32,598 nt of DNA from Truepera sp. GTDB lineage: Bacteria; Deinococcota; Deinococci; Deinococcales; Trueperaceae. Location of the stretch: positions 1-32,598 of the forward strand of contig JAGXSJ010000114.1 in assembly GCA_018333895.1 (NCBI GenBank). The letters run 5' to 3'. Shown in pieces: positions 14,047 through 23,260 of this stretch. A program made the translations under genes and the position numbers. Within the stretch, counting starts at the first letter, position 1. Every line of letters begins with the position of its first letter. Under the pieces are notes generated by a model that was not told the origin of the DNA, made no database searches, and saw only the letters and a program-made list of their open reading frames with translations.

Positions 14047-15008
14047 CTTTCCTCCTCAAAGCTCTTGGGTGGGAACAGGGCGCTTACCGAACCGTTCTCG
14101 TGAACGTTGCGAATGGCGGCCGCTAACAGCCCGGCCACTGAGAGCACCTTGATACGCTCACTGTGGTTGCGATAAGGCACGGTATCGGTGACATAGACCG
14201 CACTGATGGCTGGGTGCTTAAGCCGGTCAAGGGCGGGGGGGGTAAAAACTGCGTGAGTAGCAACGAGGGTCGCATCAGGGTGGGCGCCTAGCTTGAGCAG
14301 CGCCTCGATCCCGCGCACCATGGTGCCGGCGGTCGAGATCATATCGTCCATCATGATCGGCCTGAGCCCTTTGATATCGCCGATCACGTGGATGACCTCG
14401 GTCTCGGTCGGGCTGTTGCGGCGCTTATAGAGCATGGCCAGCGGCAGGCCCAGGTAGTTAGCCAGGCGTCGCGCCTCGTGCGCGCGACCGACATCAGGCG
14501 AGACCACTACCGCATCGCTGAGGTCGGTGGCCTTAAGGTGGTCGCCGAGGATGCCTAGCGCGGTGAGGTGATCGACCGGCACATCGAAAAAGCCCTGGAT
14601 CTGGCCGGCGTGCAGATCGACGGTAATCACCCGATCGACCTTGACCGTTTCGAGCAGGTTGGCTACCAGCTTGGCGGTAATCGGCTCGCGCCCCTGCACC
14701 TTTTTATCCTGCCGGGCATAGCCGAAATAGGGGATGACCGCGTTTACCCGCCAGGCTGAGGCCCGCCGCAAAGCATCGACAAACACCAGCAGCTCCATCA
14801 AGTGATGGTTGACCGGCGCGCAGGTGGACTGGATGATGTAGCAGTCAGCGCCGCGCACCGACTCGCCGATCTGGATGCGCGTTTCGCCGTCGGGAAATTG
14901 CGATACAATGCCGCGGGCCAGCTCATGGCCCAGATGGCAGGCCACCGAGCGCGCTAACTCCGGCGTGGCCGAGCCGGAAAAGAGTTTGAGTTCGTCGCCG
15001 ATCGCCAT
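14043..15008 (-). CDS. prs: Ribose-phosphate pyrophosphokinase (PRPP synthetase)
   Basis: Makes PRPP from ribose 5-phosphate and ATP for nucleotide, His and Trp synthesis. 321 residues, standard length. Motifs: LFSGSATPELA at the start, FPDGETRIQIGESVRG, IPYFGYARQDKK, the PRPP metal-binding VITVDLHAGQIQGFF, the flexible VVVSPDVGRAHEARR loop, and the ribose-5-phosphate loop MMDDMISTAGTM. It overlaps rplY by 4 bases and follows rny after an 85-bp gap with a likely promoter. Confidence 0.96.
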   Translation of the reverse strand: MAIGDELKLFSGSATPELARSVACHLGHELARGIVSQFPDGETRIQIGESVRGADCYIIQSTCAPVNHHLMELLVFVDALRRASAWRVNAVIPYFGYARQDKKVQGREPITAKLVANLLETVKVDRVITVDLHAGQIQGFFDVPVDHLTALGILGDHLKATDLSDAVVVSPDVGRAHEARRLANYLGLPLAMLYKRRNSPTETEVIHVIGDIKGLRPIMMDDMISTAGTMVRGIEALLKLGAHPDATLVATHAVFTPPALDRLKHPAISAVYVTDTVPYRNHSERIKVLSVAGLLAAAIRNVHENGSVSALFPPKSFEEER

Positions 15009-15053
15009 CGCTATCCGTCCCTGTGTTCAGCTAACGCCGCCGCGCCCCCGGAG

Positions 15054-15059
15054 AGTATA
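15054..15059 (-). promoter_or_regulatory. Probable -10 box for prs-rplY-pth
   Basis: TATACT on the minus strand, 45 bases before the prs ATG, with TGGCGA 17 bases upstream as a weak -35. It sits in the only sizeable gap of the recA-to-pth run, so prs-rplY-pth can be transcribed apart from rny. Confidence 0.4.
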
Positions 15060-15093
15060 CCTATCCCGAGCCCTTTTCGCCATAGCTGGAATT

Positions 15094-16775
<1,682 letters not shown>

Positions 16776-16779
<4 letters not shown>

Positions 16780-17813
16780 TCGCCCTCCTGGACGTCGCTG
16801 CTAGCTTTGCCCTTATACTTGCCGGGCTCTCCCTTAATCGCGCTTACCACCTTGGCCCTGATCTCCTCAGCAATGGCCGGATTATCTTGCAGGAAGGCCC
16901 CAGCCTTTTCCTTACCCTGTCCGATGTTGGCACCTTCATACTTAAAAAAGCTCCCCGACTTCTGGATGATGTCGAGGTCCGCGGCGATATTGATCAGATC
17001 GCCAAGCCTATCGATCCCCCGGCCGAACATGATCTCAACTTCGGCCTCCTTAAAGGGCGCAGCGACCTTGTTCTTGGTGACCTTAACCCGCACCCGGTTG
17101 CCAACCTTGTCCGCACCCGACTTAACATCACCGATGCGGCGCACCTCGAGGCGGACCGAGGCGTAAAACTTCAGCGCCCGCCCGCCCGGGGTAGTTTCGG
17201 GGTTACCGTACATCACGCCGATCTTCTCGCGGATCTGGTTGATAAAGATCATGGTGGTCTTGCTCTTAGACAGCACGCCGGTCAGCTTGCGCAGTGCCTG
17301 GCTCATCAGGCGCGCCTGCAATCCCACGAAGCTGTCCCCCATCTCCCCCTCGATCTCGGCGCGGGGTACCAGCGCCGCCACCGAGTCGATCACCACCACG
17401 TCCACCGCACCGCTGCGCACCAGCAGCTCGGCGATATCGAGCGCCTGCTCGCCGGTGTCGGGCTGGCTGACTAATAGCTCATCGGTATTGACGCCGAGCG
17501 CCTTGGCATAGCCCGGATCGAGGGCATGCTCGGCGTCGATAAAGGCCGCCACGCCGCCGACGCGCTGCGCCTCGGCCACGATATGCAGGCTCAGGGTGGT
17601 CTTACCGCCCGCTTCCGGGCCGTAGATCTCGACGACACGCCCGCGCGGTACCCCGCCTACCCCCAGGGCCAGATCGACCGACATCGAGCCGGTGGAGATG
17701 ATCCCCTGCTCGAGCGGGTTAGTCTCGCTGCCCAGCCGCATGATCGCCCCCTTGCCAAACTGCTTCTCGATCTGCAGGAGGGTGTTGTCCAAAACCTTCT
17801 TGCGCTCTTCCAT
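16776..17813 (-). CDS. recA: RecA recombinase
   Basis: ATP-dependent strand-exchange protein and SOS/LexA co-protease. 345 residues from ATG 17813. Motifs: [15 protein letters not shown], Walker [10 protein letters not shown] (most bacteria have GPESSGKTT and Deinococcota commonly GPESGGKTT, so Ala here is a mild variant), [12 protein letters not shown] as Walker [43 protein letters not shown] spanning the L2 region. The C-terminus is short and mixed-charge rather than strongly acidic. An in-frame TTG at 17825 supplies the GGAGG that serves ATG 17813. It follows cinA by 33 bp, the classic cinA-recA pair, and overlaps rny. Confidence 0.97.
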
Positions 17814-17846
17814 GGTTGCCTCCAAAGCGCTGCGTGGCGGCTACGG

Positions 17847-19073
17847 CTAGGCTCGAAGCTGCGACCAGAGGAGCGCCAGCAAGGTATAAGCGGTGCGCTC
17901 CTGAATCCACTCGCGCTCGAGCGGGGGGAGCCGAAGCTGCTTAACCGTCACCCCACCGGGCCCACTGAAGGCCACATAGACCTCGCCTACCGCTTTCCCC
18001 TCGCTGGCATCAGGTCCCGCCACGCCAGTAGCAGCCAGTCCATAATCGCTCGCAAATAGCCGCCTGGCAGCGTTCGCCATCGCCTGCACCACCTCTTCCG
18101 AGACGCTGCCGTACCGCTCAAGAAGGTCGCGGGGCACACCGAACGCCGCCTTCGCCTGCGCACCGTATGCTACCACGCCGCCGCGGTAAACAGCCGATGC
18201 TCCAGCCGCCGAGGTGAGCAGCTGTGCGATAAGCCCACCGGTAAGCGACTCCATGCTGGCGACCGTCTCACCGCGCACGCGCAACCGCTGCTGCAGCAGC
18301 ATAGGTAGCTCGTCGCTATCGCTTCCCCAAAGGTACTCGCTCAGCCGCTGCTGGACCTGCTCAAGCGCCGGCTCAGCCAGCGCCCTAGCCTCTGCCTCGC
18401 TCGCCGCCTTAGCCGCTACCCGCACATGGACGCCGTCCCGCTTGGCGTAGGTAGCTACGCTGGGATTGGCCGACAGCGTTAACTCCCCAAGCAGCTCCGC
18501 CACCGCCGACTCGCCGATCCCTTGGGTCTTGAAGGTCTGCCTGAACAGCGCCGCGGGCGGCAGGCTGAGCCTCGGCACCACCTCGCTCAGCCACATCCGT
18601 TGCAGCTCGCGGGGTGGGCCAGGGAGCGCCACTATCCGCTTCCCATCAGGGCGCCGCACCAACCAGCCCGGTGCCGTGCCGATGGGATTGGGGAGGGCCT
18701 CGGCAGAAGGGATCAGCCAGGCCTGCTTGAGGTTTCGCTGCGGCATGGGGCGGTTGGTGGCGACAAAGCGTGTGCGCAGATTAAGCGCTAACCCCTCATC
18801 GATCTGCGGCGTCTCGCCGCAGACAGCAGCTAGCGCTTCGCGTGACAGGTCGTCATCGGTCGGTCCCAGGCCGCCGCACATCACCAGTAGGTCGCTACGG
18901 GCTAGCGCCTGGCGGATCGCTGCGGTTAGGCGCAGCAGGTTATCCCCCACTCGCTGCGACCAGTAGATGTCCACGCCGCGTTGCGCCAAGTCCTGGGCCA
19001 GCCAGGCCGTATTAGTGTCGACAATTTCGCCGAGCAGCAGCTCGGTGCCGACGCTGAGCAACTCAGCGGTCAT
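17847..19073 (-). CDS. cinA: CinA, competence/damage-inducible protein with NMN deamidase domain
   Basis: Two-domain CinA, 408 residues. The N-terminal MoaB-like domain (about 1-165) acts on ADP-ribose-type nucleotides, marked by AELLSVGTELLLGEIVDTN and MCGGLGPTDDDLSREA. The C-terminal PncC domain (about 250-408) deamidates NMN to recycle the by-product of NAD-dependent ligase; its active serine lies in SMESLTGGLIA. First gene of the cinA-recA-rny run. Its ATG (19071-19073) and GGAGTGAT ribosome site are part of a duplicated repeat border, and a 16-codon ORF ends three bases before the ATG. Confidence 0.93.
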   Translation of the reverse strand: MTAELLSVGTELLLGEIVDTNTAWLAQDLAQRGVDIYWSQRVGDNLLRLTAAIRQALARSDLLVMCGGLGPTDDDLSREALAAVCGETPQIDEGLALNLRTRFVATNRPMPQRNLKQAWLIPSAEALPNPIGTAPGWLVRRPDGKRIVALPGPPRELQRMWLSEVVPRLSLPPAALFRQTFKTQGIGESAVAELLGELTLSANPSVATYAKRDGVHVRVAAKAASEAEARALAEPALEQVQQRLSEYLWGSDSDELPMLLQQRLRVRGETVASMESLTGGLIAQLLTSAAGASAVYRGGVVAYGAQAKAAFGVPRDLLERYGSVSEEVVQAMANAARRLFASDYGLAATGVAGPDASEGKAVGEVYVAFSGPGGVTVKQLRLPPLEREWIQERTAYTLLALLWSQLRA

Positions 19074-19175
19074 AGATCACTCCAGAATCACTCTCACTTC
19101 GTTCGGGCCTCGCTCCGCTCGGGTCATAAATCACTCCCTCGACACGCTCGGGGCGGTGTCTCGCTCGGGTCAGCA
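19071..19175. repeat. Two related repeat units covering the cinA start
   Basis: On the minus strand two units each open with GACCCGAGCG and close with GGAGTGATYTAT (first about 19173-19128, second about 19127-19074), and the second closes on the cinA ATG. Each carries GAGCGGAGCGAG or GAGCGTGTCGAGG-type inner palindromes. Because the border is repeated, GGAGTGATYTATGACC occurs twice: once as the true cinA start and once 54 bp upstream. A third partial member lies at 23223-23236. Confidence 0.65.
19077..19127 (-). CDS. Possible 16-codon upstream ORF of cinA, repeat-derived
   Basis: ATG at 19127 with GGGAG seven bases before it, 16 codons (starts MTRAERGPNE), TGA at 19079-19077, three bases from the cinA ATG. 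Entirely inside a repeat unit. It may act as a leader that feeds ribosomes to cinA, or simply result from duplication of the initiation region. Confidence 0.25.
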   Translation of the reverse strand: MTRAERGPNEVRVILE

Positions 19176-19347
19176 CGAGGGTAGTGGGATCTGGGCAGTG
19201 GGAAGTAGGAAAGCCCTCACAACCCGTTTTGCCCCTACTTGAATACTCGAATACGGATTCTCTCCCTACACCACACAAGCGCCAGCATAGCAGCCAGCAG
19301 CGCGGCCTGTAAGAATTCTGTAAGAGTTCGGTCGCTACAGTGAGGCG

Positions 19348-19388
19348 TGTTTAGCCGCCGCGCTAAACATTTGGAGGGTTTCCCTCCA
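19348..19388 (-). terminator. Double hairpin after the TVP38-family gene
   Basis: Two perfect stems: TGGAGGG/CCCTCCA with a three-base loop (19372-19388), 11 bases after the stop codon, and TGTTTAGC/GCTAAACA with loop CGCCGC (19348-19369). No T tract follows, so this is a weak terminator, a 3' stabiliser, or a factor-dependent site. Confidence 0.4.
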
Positions 19389-19399
19389 CCATCTCCTCT

Positions 19400-20098
19400 C
19401 TAAGGAGCCTCGCGCCCCCCACGCGGGGCTCCGCTTATGCGATGGCGGCGGCGCAGGAAATAAGATAGCGCCAGGCTACCAAGCAGCACCGCTCCTGACG
19501 CCAGCAGTAGCCGGGTGTCAATGGCCGGACGGAGCTGCGCCAGATCGCCTTCGAACGAGGCGCCAAGGAGCACCGCCCCTAATAGCCCAGGCACACTGCC
19601 GATAGCGGTCGCTAGGGCAAAGGCGCCTAACCCAACCCCCACCAGGCCCGAAGCGTAGTTAACCAGATCGCCGGGGAGGAAGATCAGGCGACTTATTAGC
19701 ACCGCCTCAAAACCGTTGCGCCGCAACTCTAACGCCAAGCGCTGAGCGCCGGTGCGCGGCTCGGTCAGCCGGTAGCCAAACAGCCGGGCGATGCTGTAGC
19801 CGATAATGGCCGACATGAGAGTGGCCAGGGTGGCATAGAGCATTCCCAAGAGCGGCCCAAAGACAAAACCGGCAGCCATGCTCAACGGGGTAAAGGGAAA
19901 AAGCAGCAGCGGGCGCACGGCGTAGGCACCAAAGAAGATCACCAACCCAAGGGGGTTATCGGCCATTAGGTCGACCAGCCGATCGACTAGGTACAGTGGG
20001 CTTAAGCCTTGAGCCTGGCTATACCACCAGAAGGCGGCAATTAGTGCTAGCCAAAACGCCAACGCTATCAGCTTGGTGGCACGAGGAAGTGTCGCCAT
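19400..20098 (-). CDS. TVP38/TMEM64 (DedA/VTT superfamily) membrane protein
   Basis: Multi-helix membrane protein of the VTT/DedA superfamily, members of which are linked to lipid scrambling and membrane homeostasis; the specific role is unknown. 232 residues, five or six hydrophobic segments. The family core is clear: LLLFPFTPLSMAAGFVFGPLLGMLYATLATLMSAIIGYSIARLFG, then LISRLIFLPGDLVNYASGLVGVGLGAFALATAIGSVPG. The C-terminus is Arg-rich and cytoplasmic-looking. No Shine-Dalgarno precedes ATG 20098; instead a -10-like TAGCAT (20112-20107) ends eight bases before it, suggesting a leaderless mRNA. Divergent from rpsF. Confidence 0.87.
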   Translation of the reverse strand: MATLPRATKLIALAFWLALIAAFWWYSQAQGLSPLYLVDRLVDLMADNPLGLVIFFGAYAVRPLLLFPFTPLSMAAGFVFGPLLGMLYATLATLMSAIIGYSIARLFGYRLTEPRTGAQRLALELRRNGFEAVLISRLIFLPGDLVNYASGLVGVGLGAFALATAIGSVPGLLGAVLLGASFEGDLAQLRPAIDTRLLLASGAVLLGSLALSYFLRRRHRISGAPRGGREAP

Positions 20099-20141
20099 GC
20101 AGCGCCATGCTAGCGCAAAAACGCATGAGAGCGGGTAACGC

Positions 20142-20169
20142 TAGGCAAGCTGGCGGTTTGTGCTAGAAT
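20142..20169 (+). promoter_or_regulatory. Extended -10 promoter of the rpsF operon
   Basis: TAGGCA (20142-20147, four of six to TTGACA), 16-base spacer, TAGAAT (20164-20169), with TGC before the -10. It lies 47 bases ahead of the rpsF ATG and would drive rpsF-ssb-rpsR-rplI. Confidence 0.55.
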
Positions 20170-20216
20170 CTAACGCTGCCTTTATGAGGCGAGCCTACGC
20201 AAAGGGAGGTGACTTA

Positions 20217-20564
20217 ATGGAAACACACAGCTACACCCTCACCATGATCTTTGACCCCAACCTCAACGAGGCGCAACTGCAGATCGAAAAGGATGCCGTG
20301 AATGCGCTGCTGGCTCGAGTAGAGGGCGAACTCGTCGAGGTCGATGAGTGGGGGTTGAGACGGCTGGCCTATCCGATTCGCAAACTGAGTGAGGGGTACT
20401 ACGCGATTTACACTCTAAAGCTACCCAGCAACGCCCCCAAAGTGCTAGAGTCGGCGCTGCGGCTACGCGACAACGTCATGCGCGCACTAGTGGTGCGCGA
20501 CCGCCCGGAGTGGCGCACGCGCAAAACTCCGGAAACCAAGGCCGAGGCGACACCTGCCGCTTGA
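20217..20564 (+). CDS. rpsF: 30S ribosomal protein bS6
   Basis: bS6 of the small subunit, partner of bS18. 115 residues from ATG 20217; GGGAGGTGA lies just upstream, so an in-frame GTG at 20160, inside the promoter, is rejected. Family marks: HSYTLTMIFDPNLNEAQL, VDEWGLRRLAYPIRKLSEGYYAIYTL and LRLRDNVMRALVVRD. The tail after about residue 98 is basic and Ala-rich. First gene of the conserved rpsF-ssb-rpsR-rplI operon. Confidence 0.96.
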   Translation: METHSYTLTMIFDPNLNEAQLQIEKDAVNALLARVEGELVEVDEWGLRRLAYPIRKLSEGYYAIYTLKLPSNAPKVLESALRLRDNVMRALVVRDRPEWRTRKTPETKAEATPAA

Positions 20565-20603
20565 GCGACAGTTGCTGGTGCGCGTTGTGACTAGGAGGAG
20601 GTC

Positions 20604-21425
20604 ATGGCCCGAGGGCTAAATACCGTCTACTTGGCAGGCACACTAACCCAAGCGCCCGAGTTGCGCTACACACCGGGAGGGCTGGCTATTTTGCAGCTCA
20701 GTGTGGGCGGCAACGACCAGATCTTAGGCGATGACGGCCAACAGCGCGAACTGGCCTGGTATCACCGCGCCACGCTGTTTGGCGCCGCCGCCGAGACGCT
20801 CGCCGGGCAACTAGCGGCAGCCACGCCGGTGCTACTTGAAGGCCGACTCGACTACCGTAGCTGGGAAGGTCAGGACGGGCAGCGCCGCAGCTCGCTGGAC
20901 ATCGTCGCCTCGCGCGTTGAGGTTATCAAGTTGGGGGCGCGCCGGGGCGAAGCCACCGTCACCGATACCAAAGGCCAGCAGCGCCTACGCGAGGCCCTCA
21001 ACCAGGTGACGGTGATCGGCAACTTAACCCGGGACGCCGAGTTGCGCTATACCCAGAGCGGTAGCGCCGTGACGCGCTTTAGCGTCGCGGTCAACGAGTC
21101 GTATCAGGTCAAGGGCGAATGGCAAGAGCGCACCCATTACGTTGATGTCAACGTCTGGCGCGAACTAGCTGAAGCCTGTGGCGAACTCAAAAAGGGCGAT
21201 CCGGTGTTTGTGCTGGGGCGCCTGGTCAACGACTCCTGGACTGACAAGGATGGCAACCGGCGGTACACGACACGCATCGAAAGCTCGCGCGTCGAATTCT
21301 TGACCCGTGGTCCCGGCGGTGGTGGCGCCGGAACCCGCCCAGGCGCAAGCGACCAGGGCGCCCAGACGAGTCAAAAGCTGGATATTGATGAAGAGTTTCC
21401 ACCAGAAGAGGACTTACCGTTTTAA
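20604..21425 (+). CDS. ssb: Single-stranded DNA-binding protein with two OB folds (Deinococcota type)
   Basis: Coats single-stranded DNA in replication and repair. 273 residues with two OB folds in one chain: OB1 about 5-113 (NTVYLAGTLTQAPELRYTPGG, DIVASRVEVIKLG) and OB2 about 130-232 (NQVTVIGNLTRDAELRYTQSG, YVDVNVWRELAEACGELKKGDPVFVLGRL). Most bacteria have one fold per about 175-residue subunit and form tetramers; the doubled form acting as a dimer is the hallmark of Deinococcus and Thermus. A Gly-rich linker leads to an acidic tip ending EEDLPF, the protein-docking tail. AGGAGG lies seven bases before ATG. The TAA shares its last base with the rpsR ATG (TAATG). Confidence 0.97.
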   Translation: MARGLNTVYLAGTLTQAPELRYTPGGLAILQLSVGGNDQILGDDGQQRELAWYHRATLFGAAAETLAGQLAAATPVLLEGRLDYRSWEGQDGQRRSSLDIVASRVEVIKLGARRGEATVTDTKGQQRLREALNQVTVIGNLTRDAELRYTQSGSAVTRFSVAVNESYQVKGEWQERTHYVDVNVWRELAEACGELKKGDPVFVLGRLVNDSWTDKDGNRRYTTRIESSRVEFLTRGPGGGGAGTRPGASDQGAQTSQKLDIDEEFPPEEDLPF

Positions 21426-21709
21426 TGGCCCAAGATAAACCCCGAGGCAGAAAATTCGACCGCGATGCCAAACGAGGCGCCCGCCGCAGCAGGCGGCCCA
21501 AGGTATGCCAGTTTTGTAGCGGCGAGCTCGAGCTTACCGATTACCACGACGGCCGCATGTTGCGCCGCTACATCTCCGATACCGCCAAGATCCTCCCGCG
21601 CCGCCGCACCGGGGTGTGCGCCAAGCATCAGCGTAGGCTCGCTACCACTATCAAGCGTGCTCGCATGCTCGCCATTATCCCCATCACCGAGAAGTTGGTA
21701 CGCCGATGA
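21425..21709 (+). CDS. rpsR: 30S ribosomal protein bS18, cysteine-containing form
   Basis: Small-subunit protein pairing with bS6. 94 residues; core ILPRRRTGVCAKHQRRLATTIKRARMLAIIPITEKLVRR is nearly invariant in the family. The N-terminal part carries VCQFC and a third Cys followed by AKH (GVCAKH), a zinc-site pattern that is lost in some lineages, so this is the C+ form. Overlaps ssb by one base and rplI by four. Confidence 0.96.
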   Translation: MAQDKPRGRKFDRDAKRGARRSRRPKVCQFCSGELELTDYHDGRMLRRYISDTAKILPRRRTGVCAKHQRRLATTIKRARMLAIIPITEKLVRR

Positions 21710-22152
21710 ATGTGATCCTGCTCGAGCCCGTCGATAACCTGGGTGAAGCTGGGCAGGTCGTTAGGGTGCGCCCTGGTTATGCCCGCAACTACTTGATCCC
21801 GCAAGGGCTAGCCTTACTTGCCACCAAGTCGAATCAGGCCGAGCTTGAAGCCCGCCTATCGCAGCGTGCCAAGCAGCTCGCCGAGCGTAAGGGTGACGCC
21901 CTGCGGCTCAAGGCTCTGCTAGCCGAGGCCAGCCTGGAGATTAAAGTTAAAGCTGGCGAGGGTCGAATCTACGGCTCGGTCACCAGCCGCGATATCGCCG
22001 AGGCGGCACAGGCTACCTACGATGTGCAGATCGACCGCCGCAAGCTAGAGCTAGCCCAGCCCATCAAGGAGCTTGGCGAGTACCCGATCATCTACAAGCC
22101 TCATCCCGAGGCGCCCATCGAGCTCAAGGTTTCGGTAGTGGCTGACGGGTAG
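21706..22152 (+). CDS. rplI: 50S ribosomal protein bL9
   Basis: Large-subunit protein bL9, 148 residues, the usual length: N-terminal rRNA-binding domain with MNVILLEPVDNLGEAGQVVRVRPGYARNYLIPQGLAL, a long connecting helix (about 42-74) and the C-terminal domain with EGRIYGSVTSRDIAEAA. Starts in the ATGA overlap with rpsR. Last ribosomal gene of the operon; the next gene follows 21 bp later. Confidence 0.97.
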   Translation: MNVILLEPVDNLGEAGQVVRVRPGYARNYLIPQGLALLATKSNQAELEARLSQRAKQLAERKGDALRLKALLAEASLEIKVKAGEGRIYGSVTSRDIAEAAQATYDVQIDRRKLELAQPIKELGEYPIIYKPHPEAPIELKVSVVADG

Positions 22153-22173
22153 CCGGGCGTTAGCCTTAAGGGC

Positions 22174-23241
22174 ATGGCCCCAAGTTTTCTGTTATACGGC
22201 TCCTACGGCTACACCGGTCGGCTGATCGCCGAGGAGGCGCTAAGGCTTGGTCTGCGCCCGGTATTGGCTGGGCGTAACGCGCCGAGGCTGGCCTCGCAGG
22301 CCGAGCGCCTAGGCCTCGACTATCGCGTCTTCGATCTCGATAACCCCAAGCTGATCGCCGCCAATCTCGACGATCTGCCGCTGGTACTCAACTGCGCCGG
22401 GCCGTTCGCGGCTACTGCCCTGCCCTTAGTCGAGGCTTGCCTTCAGAGCCGTGCCCACTACCTAGACATCACCGGCGAGCTCGGTGTCTTTACAGCCCTA
22501 GCCGAGCGGGACACGCTGGCGCGTCAGGCCGGGGTAATGCTGCTGCCTGGGGTGGGCTTTGATGTGGTTCCATCGGACTGCTTGGCGGTACACCTCAAGA
22601 GCCGCTTGCCCAGCGCCACGCGGCTTACGCTGGCTTTTTCCGGGGCCAAGCACGCTTCGCGCGGAACCATCACGACCGCGCTAAAATATCTAGGCAACAC
22701 CGGTTTCACTCGGCTTAACGGTCGCCTGGTCGCGGTACCGCTAGCGCATCGGACCCGCTCGATCGACTTTGGCCACGGCCCCGAGCGGGCCGCCAGCATC
22801 CCCTGGGGAGATTTGGTCACAGCCTTTCACAGCACCGGCATCCCCACTATTGAGACCTTTATGGCCCTGTCCCTGCCCCGCTATCTCGCCCTGCGCGCGC
22901 TTAGCTGGCTGGCGCGCCAGCCGGGTGTGAAGCGCTTTATCCTGAGGCGGATTTCGGCTCTCCCCGCTGGCCCCAGCGAAGCCCAGCGGCTTAATGGCCA
23001 AAGTTGCTTCTGGGGCGAGGCCCAAGATGCCGACGGGCAGCGGATCGAGGCCTGGTTGGAGACACCCGAGGCCTATACCCTCACCGCCTCGGCAGCGGTC
23101 CACATCGCCCACAAGGCGCTCTCCGGCTGTGCCCAGCCCGGCTACCAAACCCCAGCCAGCGCTTACGGCCCGGAGCTGGTGCTAGAGCTTCCTGGGGTGC
23201 GCCTCCGGTGTTCCGAGCAGGTCCGAGCGGAGCGAGAATGA
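22174..23241 (+). CDS. Saccharopine-dehydrogenase-like NAD(P)-binding oxidoreductase
   Basis: 355-residue Rossmann protein of the saccharopine dehydrogenase/trans-acting enoyl reductase superfamily. The N-terminus has the variant nucleotide loop LLYGSYGYTGRLIAEEA, followed by VLNCAGPFAATALPLVEACLQSRAHYLDITGE, the superfamily's signature. True saccharopine dehydrogenases and mycobacterial trans-acting enoyl reductases share this region, so the substrate is uncertain; a lipid-related reductase is as likely as lysine metabolism. ATG 22174 has only AAGGGC nearby. The last residues (RAERE) are encoded by a short interspersed repeat at 23223-23236. Probably co-transcribed with the ribosomal operon and the next gene. 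Confidence 0.82.
   Translation: MAPSFLLYGSYGYTGRLIAEEALRLGLRPVLAGRNAPRLASQAERLGLDYRVFDLDNPKLIAANLDDLPLVLNCAGPFAATALPLVEACLQSRAHYLDITGELGVFTALAERDTLARQAGVMLLPGVGFDVVPSDCLAVHLKSRLPSATRLTLAFSGAKHASRGTITTALKYLGNTGFTRLNGRLVAVPLAHRTRSIDFGHGPERAASIPWGDLVTAFHSTGIPTIETFMALSLPRYLALRALSWLARQPGVKRFILRRISALPAGPSEAQRLNGQSCFWGEAQDADGQRIEAWLETPEAYTLTASAAVHIAHKALSGCAQPGYQTPASAYGPELVLELPGVRLRCSEQVRAERE
23223..23236 (+). repeat. Interspersed repeat core at the end of the oxidoreductase gene
   Basis: CCGAGCGGAGCGAG, identical to 19109-19122 on the opposite strand near cinA. Downstream bases (AATGATTTTGAGCGAGAACG) form a degenerate echo. It supplies the last codons of the upstream gene and much of the gap before the next TTG start. 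Confidence 0.6.
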
Positions 23242-23260
23242 TTTTGAGCGAGAACGTCTT

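Larger units (their letters stand above)
19074..19399. other. Gene-free spacer between cinA and the TVP38-family gene
   Basis: 326 bp with no credible protein gene. From cinA outward it holds the repeat pair (to 19175), a low-complexity stretch, an extended -10-like TGCTATGCT on the minus strand (-10 at 19289-19284) that could drive cinA, an 11-bp-period direct repeat CTGTAAGA (19307-19314 and 19318-19325), and two adjacent hairpins (19348-19369, 19372-19388) just after the TVP38-family stop. I saw no tRNA and no palindrome like the known radiation/desiccation response motif. Confidence 0.6.

Noticed and set aside
17814-17825. TTG start of RecA four codons upstream
   Set aside because: The TTGGAGG there is the ribosome site for ATG 17813, and RecA proteins begin close to that ATG.
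19063-19278. 71-codon minus-strand frame upstream of cinA
   Set aside because: Made mostly of translated repeat sequence (PERVEG/PERSES-like), overlaps the cinA start and has no convincing ribosome site.
20160-20216. 19-residue N-terminal extension of bS6 from GTG 20160
   Set aside because: It would start within the promoter and lacks family similarity; ATG 20217 has a strong ribosome site.
17814-20216. Radiation/desiccation response motif near cinA-recA or rpsF-ssb
   Set aside because: I looked for the long Deinococcus-type palindrome upstream of both operons and found no convincing match.
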